A stretch of 8,324 nucleotides of DNA from Labilibaculum sp032125735 (GTDB lineage Bacteria; Bacteroidota; Bacteroidia; Bacteroidales; Marinifilaceae), in NCBI GenBank assembly GCA_032125735.1, contig JAQBBZ010000231.1:1-8324 (forward strand), given 5' to 3'. Every line of letters begins with the position of its first letter. The stretch's first letter is position 1. The notes beneath the pieces are model-generated. The model did not search any database and was not told where the DNA came from. It saw nothing but the letters and a program-made list of their open reading frames with translations. Below, in pieces: positions 1 to 6,266 of the stretch. The position numbers and the translations under genes are program-made.

Positions 1-1
1 C

Positions 2-2596
2 GGCTCGTACGGACAAATTGGAATGAGCGGCCAGGAAATCAGCGCTTTGTCCGATCTCAACCCAAATGATATCGAAACAATAACGGTGCTTAAAGATGCT
101 TCGGCAACTGCAATTTACGGATCGCGAGGATCGAATGGTGTTGTAATTATCAATACCAAAGGAGGAAAGGCAGGTCCAACCCGTATTAATGTTAGAAGTT
201 CTGTTGGGGTACAATGGGTTCCTAACCGGGTGGATGTAATGGGAGCTTACGATTTTGCAAAACTACAGGAAGAAGTTGCTGTAGGACAAGGTGGTACCTA
301 TCTGGAAGATTTTAAAGAGCACTGGGTTGATACAGAATTGTATCGTGATGCAAAATCAACCAATTGGCAGGATAAAATTTTCCGTGAAGCTATTATTCAG
401 AATCACAACGTGAGCATGAGTGGCGGAAACGAAAAAACGAAGCATTACGCCTCATTGGATTTCATGAATCAGGAGGGAACGATGATTCATACTGGTTACA
501 AAAAATACAATGGAAGCTTAAAACTGGATCATAAACTAACTGATAAAATCAAAATAGGGTTTAATGTGAACTACTCACATATCAAACAAGAGGGCGAAAC
601 GGTTTCAGGAAGTAACCGTGTGAGTATCTTAAAAGATGCGATCTCATTCCGTCCGGTTGATCCTGTAAATGATGATGGTATGGAAGGTGGAGTGGATCCG
701 GACGATAGAAATAATCTTCGTTTTAATCCTGTGAAAACACTTGCAAATACCGAGAGAGTAAAAGAATTGGATGTGTTTAGAAGTAATTTAACTGCTGATT
801 TTGAATTGGTTAAGGGATTAACTTTGCGCATGAATGGCGGATATGTTACCGATCAGCGTCGTGAGTCCTTGTTTCAGGGTAAGGATACCTACGAAGGAAC
901 TTACGGTATTAAGGGAATCAATGGCCGACTAACAGATCGTCGTTCTTATATCCTGTCTTCTTCAAATGTGTTGAATTACGAGAAGTCACTTTCGGGCGGG
1001 CATAAATTTGATGCTTTACTTGGTCAGGAAATGTCATCAAAAACTTATGATTCTTTTGAATCAGCAAATACACTAATGCCAATTGAAAGTCTTGGAATTG
1101 ATGGATTGGATTTAGGTACAGCACCTTTGTTACCCGTTTCTTATAAAGGTAAAAATACAATCATCTCTTACTTTTCCCGTCTGGATTATACTTTCAGAGA
1201 GAAATATTTATTCACCGCTACAATGCGTGCTGATGGTTCGTCCCGCTTTCTTGGCGACAACAAATGGGGTTACTTCCCTGCTGTTTCGGTAGGATGGAGA
1301 TTGATTGAGGAGCCATTTATTAAGGATCTAAACCTCTTCTCGAACTTAAAAATGAGAGCCGGATGGGGTGAGACAGGAAATAATAAAGTTGGCGATTACA
1401 GTGCTTTTTCTCAGATGGGGGTTAGCGAGTACAGTGGTTATGAGTTTGGCGGCAGTTATAAGAAAGGTGTAGAACACCAAAATGTAGCTGATAAAAATTT
1501 GAAATGGGAAACCACCATACAATACAACCTTGGAGTGGATGCTGGATTCTTTGACAATCGTTTAAGTCTTACTTTGGATGTATACAAGAAGAATACTAAA
1601 GATTTGTTGATCAATGCAGATCTTTCGCCAAGTACAGGATTTAAAAATGCCTGGAGAAATATCGGAGAGGTGGAGAATAAAGGACTTGAATTTGCTTTTA
1701 CATCCCGTAATATCGAAAATGAGAATTTTAAGTGGAGCACATCATTTAACATCTCTTTCAACAGAAATAAATGTATTGCTTTAAATGATGGACAGAATGA
1801 TCTGCTTTGGAATGCCGATTATTATTTCAAATACAATGAAAATGAATATCTAACCAGAGTTGGACAGCCAGTGGGTCAGATCTATGGTTTACTATCTGAA
1901 GGATTGTATCAGGTAGGTGATTTTAACTATGTGAATGGAACAGGATATGTGTTGAAAGATGGAATTCCTGATAATGGAAATAAACAAGTGATCCCCGGAG
2001 CAGTTAAGTTTAAAGATTTGAATAACGACGGTACCATCAACGAGAAAGACCGTACCGTAATTGGGAATCCTCTGCCAAAGCACTTTGGAGGTATCACCAA
2101 TAACTTTAGCTACAAGGGATTCGATTTATCGATTTTCCTTCAGTGGTCTTACGGTAATGATGTATTAAACGCGAACCGTATTGATTTCGAAAATCCTGAG
2201 CTAAGATCGAACTATAACTATTATGCTACTGTTGCTGATCGTTATACTTCGAATAATCCAACGAATGATATTCATATTATTCGGGGTGAGAATAGTGTTA
2301 TGGGAGGACCTGCTGCAGGTAATCTGGTTTCAGACCAAATTGTTGAGGATGGATCATTCTTAAGATTGAAGACGGTAAGTCTGGGCTATAATTTCAATAA
2401 GAAATTGCTGAAAAGAACCATGTTCAACAAAGCCCGTGTGTATGCATCAGGTCAAAACTTGTTTACCTGGACCAAGTACACAGGATTTGATCCAGAGGTT
2501 TCGGTTGGTAAATATGGCGCGTTGACTCCAGGATTGGATTACTCTGCTTACCCGATCAGTTCAACCGTAACTTTTGGTGTTGAATTGGGATTTTAA
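2..2596 (+). CDS. SusC/RagA-family TonB-linked outer-membrane transporter, 5' partial
   Basis: This gene encodes the outer-membrane barrel that imports glycan oligosaccharides using TonB energy, working with the SusD-like lipoprotein encoded next. The frame is already open at base 2 (GSYGQIG, then Met at 23), so the true start lies upstream. About 864 residues are visible. SusC proteins usually have about 1000-1100, so the signal peptide, the carboxypeptidase-regulatory-like domain and the first part of the plug are missing. The end of the plug is clear: LNPNDIETITVLKDASA followed by IYGSRGSNGVVIINTKGG (about bases 56-171). The rest is a long barrel with typical late SusC signatures: an acidic DLNNDGTINEKDRT loop near base 2015, then IGNPLPKHFGGI, and SFLRLKTVSLGYNF near base 2353. 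It ends in Phe (ELGF), as expected for a BAM-assembled barrel. No frameshift is seen. The family call is secure; the substrate cannot be read from this protein. Confidence 0.96.
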   Translation, partial: GSYGQIGMSGQEISALSDLNPNDIETITVLKDASATAIYGSRGSNGVVIINTKGGKAGPTRINVRSSVGVQWVPNRVDVMGAYDFAKLQEEVAVGQGGTYLEDFKEHWVDTELYRDAKSTNWQDKIFREAIIQNHNVSMSGGNEKTKHYASLDFMNQEGTMIHTGYKKYNGSLKLDHKLTDKIKIGFNVNYSHIKQEGETVSGSNRVSILKDAISFRPVDPVNDDGMEGGVDPDDRNNLRFNPVKTLANTERVKELDVFRSNLTADFELVKGLTLRMNGGYVTDQRRESLFQGKDTYEGTYGIKGINGRLTDRRSYILSSSNVLNYEKSLSGGHKFDALLGQEMSSKTYDSFESANTLMPIESLGIDGLDLGTAPLLPVSYKGKNTIISYFSRLDYTFREKYLFTATMRADGSSRFLGDNKWGYFPAVSVGWRLIEEPFIKDLNLFSNLKMRAGWGETGNNKVGDYSAFSQMGVSEYSGYEFGGSYKKGVEHQNVADKNLKWETTIQYNLGVDAGFFDNRLSLTLDVYKKNTKDLLINADLSPSTGFKNAWRNIGEVENKGLEFAFTSRNIENENFKWSTSFNISFNRNKCIALNDGQNDLLWNADYYFKYNENEYLTRVGQPVGQIYGLLSEGLYQVGDFNYVNGTGYVLKDGIPDNGNKQVIPGAVKFKDLNNDGTINEKDRTVIGNPLPKHFGGITNNFSYKGFDLSIFLQWSYGNDVLNANRIDFENPELRSNYNYYATVADRYTSNNPTNDIHIIRGENSVMGGPAAGNLVSDQIVEDGSFLRLKTVSLGYNFNKKLLKRTMFNKARVYASGQNLFTWTKYTGFDPEVSVGKYGALTPGLDYSAYPISSTVTFGVELGF

Positions 2597-2640
2597 TCAA
2601 AAGCATTTGCATTGCACAAATAATATAGTGTAAGAAACAA

Positions 2641-2672
2641 GAGACAAAGGAGTTGTTTTTATCCTTTGTCTC
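2641..2672 (+). other. Perfect 11-bp stem-loop between the SusC-like and SusD-like genes
   Basis: The arm gagacaaagga (2641-2651) is exactly complementary to tcctttgtctc (2662-2672), with a 10-base loop (2652-2661) that includes a T run. The structure sits 44 bases after the transporter stop and ends 15 bases before the SusD-like ATG. No T tract follows the 3' arm (the next bases are ccaaaacag), so it is not a standard intrinsic terminator. Likely roles, by inference, are stabilising the upstream mRNA, a processing site, or tuning the ratio of SusC to SusD protein. The repeat itself is certain; its function is not. Confidence 0.75.
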
Positions 2673-2687
2673 CCAAAACAGAAGAAA

Positions 2688-4310
2688 ATGAAAATAAATA
2701 TAACTTGGATGCTTAGTCTGTCGATATTGATAGCAGGACTAACATCATGTCACGACGAATTAGATCAGGAGCCTTTCTCCTCTATTAGTCCCGAGACGTT
2801 TTACAAAACAGAAGCAGAAGCACAGTTAGCTCTTACTGCTGTGTATAGTGATATTGCGAGCGATGAATTATACGGAAATCTTTTGTCGATGAATTTCACG
2901 AATGGAACAGACGAGGCGGTATATAACAGAACCAATGTAAACTGGGCGGTTGCTTTGTATATGAATAATTCAAGCACTTATGATATTGAAATCGCTTGGA
3001 TGGGATTGTATAAAGGAATCAATTCGGCCAATTATTTTTTAGCCAGAGTAAAAGATGCTGACATTGCTGAAGGAGTAAAAGCTGAATTATTAGCAGAGGC
3101 TCGTTTTTTGAGAGCTTTTTACTATTTCGATTTAGTTCGCTTATGGGGCGATGTGCCTTTGCGCAAACAGCCTATTACCGAAGGAAGTGCAGCCAACAAT
3201 ATTGCAAAATCTCCTGCTTCAGAAGTTTATGAATTCATTATCGAAGATTTGGAAATTGCATCTCAGAATTTACCCAATCCTGCGGAAGCACAGTACGGGC
3301 ATGCTAGCCGCACTGCAGCTCACGCTTTATTGGCACGTGTTTACATGACCATGGCAGGGAAACCTCTTCAGAATCAGGATGCTTATCAGTTGGCATTGAA
3401 TCATTGCGATTCGGTGATCAATACAGGTTATCATGAATTGTTGCCTAGCTACAAGCAGGTGTTTTTAAACGAGATTACCAACAAGAATGATGACAAGGAA
3501 GTGATTTTTGAAATTCAGTTTGGAAACCTACGTCCACAGGGAATCAGGGAAGATGGCCGTATTGGAAATTTAAACGGAGTGGCAATTGCTCTTCCCAATA
3601 CCGATGCAAACGGAAATCCGAATCCATACGCTTATGCCTTTCATTATCCAAGCATCACAATGATTGATAAATTCGATGCCGCTAATGACAATCGTTACGA
3701 GTGGAATATCGCCGATTGGAAAGTGGACAACAAAGGAAAAGTGATTGTGTTAAAGGAAACCAATAAAACGAATTGGTATCCTGGAAAATTCCGTCGTGTT
3801 GATAAAGTAGACAATGGTGATGGAACTTTCGGATATAAGGTTCTTGAAACAGGAGCAATTGACAAGAACTTTACCGGGATCAATTATCCTTACCTGCGTT
3901 ATTCCGACATTCTGTTGATGAAAGCGGAAGCTTTAAATGAATTGACCAGAACCGGTGAAGCAATTCCTTATTTGAATGCGGTAAGAAATCGTGCGGGATT
4001 AGCGGATATTAATCCAGCATTGGTTGCGTCTCAAGAGGATTTCTTTGCGGAATTGATGGACGAGAGAATGCGTGAATTTTGTTTCGAAGGAATTCGTAAG
4101 CATGATTTGATTCGCTGGGGTAGATTACTGACTAACATGGAAATTCTTAGACAGGACATGTTGAATTATAAAGGAACAGCATTTGCTTCCTGGTACTACC
4201 GTCAATGCGATAATATCGAAGAAAAGCACAATTCCTATCCTATTCCATTAAAAGAAGTAACGATCAATCAATTATTAGATCAATCTGCCGCCTGGAATAG
4301 TGGAGAGTAA
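2688..4310 (+). CDS. RagB/SusD-family surface glycan-binding lipoprotein
   Basis: This 540-residue protein is the lipid-anchored partner that caps the SusC-like barrel outside the cell and binds the incoming glycan. Residues 1-20 form a lipoprotein signal with lipobox LTSC and lipidated Cys21. The following HDELDQEP is acid-rich, like the surface-export signal of Bacteroidota lipoproteins. Family signatures appear in order: PETFYKTEAEAQLALTAVY (residues 35-53), RAFYYFDLVRLWGDVPL (142-158) in the helical TPR-like core, YPYLRYSDILLMKAEALNE (400-418), LNAVRNRAGL (429-438), ERMREFCFEGIRKHDL (459-474) and YPIPLKEV (517-524). The length is normal for the family and the protein is complete. The ATG at 2688 is chosen because the signal peptide begins there; it is preceded by an A-rich stretch and not by a strong Shine-Dalgarno sequence, as is usual in this phylum. 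It lies 91 bases after the transporter and is surely co-transcribed with it. Glycan specificity cannot be inferred. Confidence 0.96.
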   Translation: MKINITWMLSLSILIAGLTSCHDELDQEPFSSISPETFYKTEAEAQLALTAVYSDIASDELYGNLLSMNFTNGTDEAVYNRTNVNWAVALYMNNSSTYDIEIAWMGLYKGINSANYFLARVKDADIAEGVKAELLAEARFLRAFYYFDLVRLWGDVPLRKQPITEGSAANNIAKSPASEVYEFIIEDLEIASQNLPNPAEAQYGHASRTAAHALLARVYMTMAGKPLQNQDAYQLALNHCDSVINTGYHELLPSYKQVFLNEITNKNDDKEVIFEIQFGNLRPQGIREDGRIGNLNGVAIALPNTDANGNPNPYAYAFHYPSITMIDKFDAANDNRYEWNIADWKVDNKGKVIVLKETNKTNWYPGKFRRVDKVDNGDGTFGYKVLETGAIDKNFTGINYPYLRYSDILLMKAEALNELTRTGEAIPYLNAVRNRAGLADINPALVASQEDFFAELMDERMREFCFEGIRKHDLIRWGRLLTNMEILRQDMLNYKGTAFASWYYRQCDNIEEKHNSYPIPLKEVTINQLLDQSAAWNSGE

Positions 4311-4360
4311 ATTCATTTTTAGTTTCTAAGTGTCAGTACAAATATAATTTAACAATCGAT

Positions 4361-4392
4361 ATTCATTCCCTTCAATTTTGCTGGGAATGGAT
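4361..4392 (+). other. Stem-loop between the SusD-like and GH88 genes
   Basis: Bases cattccc (4364-4370) pair with gggaatg (4383-4389) around a 12-base loop. One G-U pair and two A-T pairs extend the stem to 10 pairs (4361-4370 with 4383-4392). Only a short tttt run (4392-4395) overlaps and follows the 3' arm, so it is at most a weak or partial terminator. It lies in the 107-base gap between the SusD-like stop and the GH88 start. It may reduce read-through into the enzyme gene or protect the upstream mRNA; this is inference from position and shape. Confidence 0.5.
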
Positions 4393-4417
4393 TTTCGCTT
4401 GCCAAATAATAAGTAGA

Positions 4418-5692
4418 ATGTTACAAATTCCGAATAGATTCCTTAGTCTGTTAGCTGTGGGAATAGTACTAATTTTGATTCCCTCGTGTGATTATATGGA
4501 TAAGTCTGCCAAGGCTAATCAATCTGTTGCCGAAAAAAAGGAGAATCCTATATTTCAGGAAAGCCTTCGTGTTGATCTGGAAGACCAATTTCAATTTTGC
4601 GAAGAGCAGTTGAAGAAATCGGTGGCACTGCATACCGATTACAATACACATCCCCGTTTGATTGAAAGCGGAGATAAGCATTGGGAAACGCCTAAAAATG
4701 GAGTTTTGGTATGGACTGTAGGTTTTTATCCGGGTATCCTTTGGCAGATGTATGAAATCACCAAAAATGAGTACTGGAAAGAGGAGGCTTTGAAAAGAAC
4801 CTTAGCTCTCGAAGCTTACAAAAATAACCGTGAACATCACGATATTGGTTTTATGATGTACAGTTCATACGGACAAGCCTACCGTTTAACGGGTAATAAA
4901 GAATATCGCGATGTATTGATTCAATCAGCCAATTCCTTGATCTCCCGTTACAATCCCAAGGTGGGAACCATTAAATCGTGGTCGAATGAATTGCACCCGC
5001 AGTGGAAAGAGCACATTACCATTATTGATAATATGCTGAACCTTGAACTTCTGTTTTGGGCATCCAAAGAAACCGGGGATCCTGTTTACAGGGATATTGC
5101 CGTGAAGCATGCTGAAACAACCATGAAAAATCATTTTAGAGAAGACTTTGGCTGCTATCATGTGGTTGAGTATGATGAGAATACAGGAGCGGTTCGAAAC
5201 AAGAATACCTCGCAGGGCTATGCTCACGAGAGTGTTTGGGCAAGAGGCCAGTCATGGGCCGTTTATGGTTACACCATGGTGTACCGCGAAACAGGCGATC
5301 CGAAATTTCTCGATTTTGCAAAGAAAGTATCCGAGCGTTATATTGCAGGTTTGCCCGAAGATTACATTCCTTACTGGGATTTTAGTTTAACGGGAAAAGA
5401 GGGAGAACCCCGCGATGCTTCGGCCGCGGCTATAGCTGCTTCAGGTTTAATTGAATTGAGTAGTTTGGTGAAAACACCCGAATTGCAGAAACGATATCTT
5501 GCCGCAGCTGATGCAACACTTAATTCCCTGGCCTCGCCGGCTTATTCGGCAAAAAATGTGAACGATGCATTTTTATTGCACAGTACGGGAGCAAAACCAC
5601 AAGGGCACGAAATTGATGTTGCTCTGATATATGCAGATTATTATTATCTGGAGGCTCTTCGACGAAGAAAGAGTTTGAGTGAAAAGAGCTAA
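4418..5692 (+). CDS. Glycoside hydrolase family 88, unsaturated glucuronyl hydrolase, lipoprotein
   Basis: The 424-residue product should hydrolyse the 4,5-unsaturated uronic acid that polysaccharide lyases leave at the non-reducing end of oligosaccharides, through the family's unusual vinyl-ether hydration mechanism. The (alpha/alpha)6-barrel family is recognised by VLVWTVGFYPGILW (residues 97-109, Trp99), HHDIGFMMY (Asp142), IIDNMLNLELLFWAS (Asp204) and ESVWARGQSWAVYG (271-284). Asp142 and Asp204 match the catalytic pair Asp88/Asp149 of the Bacillus enzyme in motif and in spacing (62 against 61). His248, Gln266, Arg276 and Trp280 also fall near the expected substrate-binding positions. The N-terminus is a lipoprotein signal (LILIPSC, Cys24) followed by DYMDK, so the enzyme is membrane-anchored, facing either the periplasm or the surface. 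It follows the SusD-like gene by 107 bases as third gene of the operon. GH105 is the main alternative, but the HDIGF motif and the spacing favour GH88. The exact substrate is unknown, and no lyase is present in the window. Confidence 0.93.
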   Translation: MLQIPNRFLSLLAVGIVLILIPSCDYMDKSAKANQSVAEKKENPIFQESLRVDLEDQFQFCEEQLKKSVALHTDYNTHPRLIESGDKHWETPKNGVLVWTVGFYPGILWQMYEITKNEYWKEEALKRTLALEAYKNNREHHDIGFMMYSSYGQAYRLTGNKEYRDVLIQSANSLISRYNPKVGTIKSWSNELHPQWKEHITIIDNMLNLELLFWASKETGDPVYRDIAVKHAETTMKNHFREDFGCYHVVEYDENTGAVRNKNTSQGYAHESVWARGQSWAVYGYTMVYRETGDPKFLDFAKKVSERYIAGLPEDYIPYWDFSLTGKEGEPRDASAAAIAASGLIELSSLVKTPELQKRYLAAADATLNSLASPAYSAKNVNDAFLLHSTGAKPQGHEIDVALIYADYYYLEALRRRKSLSEKS

Positions 5693-5788
5693 GCAGAACA
5701 AGTTTGTTTCGGCAAATGCATTCTGAAAAGATGATATTGCAGGCTTAATGTTTAAATGCCTTTTGGCAATTAGCATTCAATTGGGGGG

Positions 5789-5827
5789 ATTGCTCTCTAA
5801 GGTTTAGTTACTTTAGGGGGCAATTTT
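5789..5827 (+). terminator. Rho-independent terminator of the SusCD-GH88 operon
   Basis: Bases attgctctctaa (5789-5800) can pair with ttagggggcaat (5813-5824) over 12 positions, including two G-U pairs, around a 12-base loop. The 3' arm runs straight into tttt (5824-5827). It begins 97 bases after the GH88 stop, on the same strand, which is where the operon should end. The T run is short, so termination may be incomplete and some read-through into the regulator gene is possible. The minus-strand reading has no T run after the stem. Confidence 0.65.
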
Positions 5828-5907
5828 GTACTATTAACCTGAGTTCAATTATTAATTTGTGGATGATTTAAAGCACTGATCTTTTTGTTTTGTTTTTTAC
5901 CGGGAAA

Positions 5908-5950
5908 AGTAATTCGTATTCAGCTCTTAGTCGTTAGAAAACGAATTACT
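5908..5950. repeat. Long inverted repeat upstream of the regulator gene
   Basis: agtaattcgt (5908-5917) is exactly complementary to acgaattact (5941-5950). After one A-A mismatch, three more pairs follow inside (ttc 5919-5921 with gaa 5937-5939), giving 14-base arms with one mismatch around a 15-base loop. There is no T tract on the + strand side, and only ttt follows on the minus-strand side, so it is not a clear terminator. It could be a structured RNA element or a DNA-level operator. The repeat is plain in the sequence; the role is unknown. Confidence 0.6.
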
Positions 5951-6000
5951 AAAACCGATTTACCTGTTATTTGCCAGCATGATAACACACAGAAATACAG

Positions 6001-6017
6001 ATCATATACAATATGAT
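6001..6017. repeat. 7-bp palindrome with 3-base spacer, possible regulator site
   Basis: atcatat (6001-6007) and atatgat (6011-6017) are exact inverted copies separated by aca. A compact 17-bp dyad of this kind is typical of a dimeric DNA-binding protein's site. Its 3' half overlaps one copy of the direct repeat atgatttaaag (6013-6023), whose other copy is at 5863-5873. It is AT-rich, so chance occurrence is not excluded, and no regulator can be assigned to it. Confidence 0.35.
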
Positions 6018-6029
6018 TTAAAGTCGAAC

Positions 6030-6098
6030 TCAGCTTATTCTAAACCTTGAATGGACAATGGTTCGTTAGGTTTTGTAAATGTCTGATTGTTAAGCTGA
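6030..6098 (+). repeat. Nested stems in the putative regulator leader
   Basis: tcagctta (6030-6037) pairs exactly with taagctga (6091-6098). Inside this, aaacct (6042-6047) pairs with aggttt (6068-6073). Together they could fold as a two-step structure of about 70 bases upstream of the regulator gene. Eight-base matches at this distance are expected by chance about once in a region of this size, so the call is weak. Confidence 0.25.
6047..6075 (+). promoter_or_regulatory. Candidate Bacteroidota-type promoter for the regulator gene
   Basis: TTG (6047-6049) lies 17 bases before TAGGTTTTG (6067-6075). The Bacteroidota primary-sigma pattern is a -33 TTTG or TTG and a -7 TAnnTTTG, so this is close but has one extra base inside the -7 element. 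A second weak candidate is TTG (6188-6190), 23 bases before TAATTTTA (6214-6221). Either would place transcription start upstream of the ATG at 6267. I cannot choose between them, and neither is a full match. Confidence 0.2.
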
Positions 6099-6266
6099 CC
6101 TGTTTAATGAATGTTTCAATGCAAACACTGAAAAGGAAGTGTGATGTAAATCAGTCTAATATCTCACATCTAAAATCTAAGGATCTATTGATGGATAGAT
6201 AATCAGGAAATGTTAATTTTAGGACGCTGTTTAAAGCAAATAAAATTTAAGATTGTGTAAAAGGAA

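Larger units (their letters stand above)
5693..6266. other. Gene-free gap between the operon and the regulator
   Basis: I find no convincing protein gene or tRNA in these 574 bases. The only open stretches are tiny (19, 23 and 31 codons from ATG) and have no supporting features. The gap holds a likely terminator (5789-5827), a long imperfect hairpin (5908-5950), a short palindrome (6001-6017), a nested pair of stems (6030-6098) and an 11-base direct repeat (atgatttaaag at 5863-5873 and 6013-6023). The promoter of the regulator gene should lie here. A small RNA or a long structured leader is possible but not shown. Confidence 0.7.

Noticed and set aside
571..831. Minus-strand open frames under the transporter gene (for example 571-831 and 918-1160)
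   Set aside because: They lie antisense to a clearly coding SusC frame and show no family features of their own.
5748..5807. 19-codon open frame from ATG 5748 (hydrophobic peptide)
   Set aside because: Very short, no ribosome-binding signal, and it runs into the predicted terminator stem.
5839..6033. 8-base inverted match ctgagttc (5839-5846) and gaactcag (6026-6033)
   Set aside because: About one 8-base match of this kind is expected by chance in a region this size, and it competes with the 6030-6098 stem.
5979..6050. 23-codon open frame from ATG 5979
   Set aside because: Short, no recognisable composition or start context, and it overlaps the palindrome; expected by chance.
6047..6202. 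Open stretch of 51 codons from TTG 6047, or 31 codons from ATG 6107, upstream of the regulator
   Set aside because: No signal peptide, motif or ribosome-binding site; composition looks random and a TTG start is unsupported. A leader peptide cannot be fully excluded, but nothing favours it.
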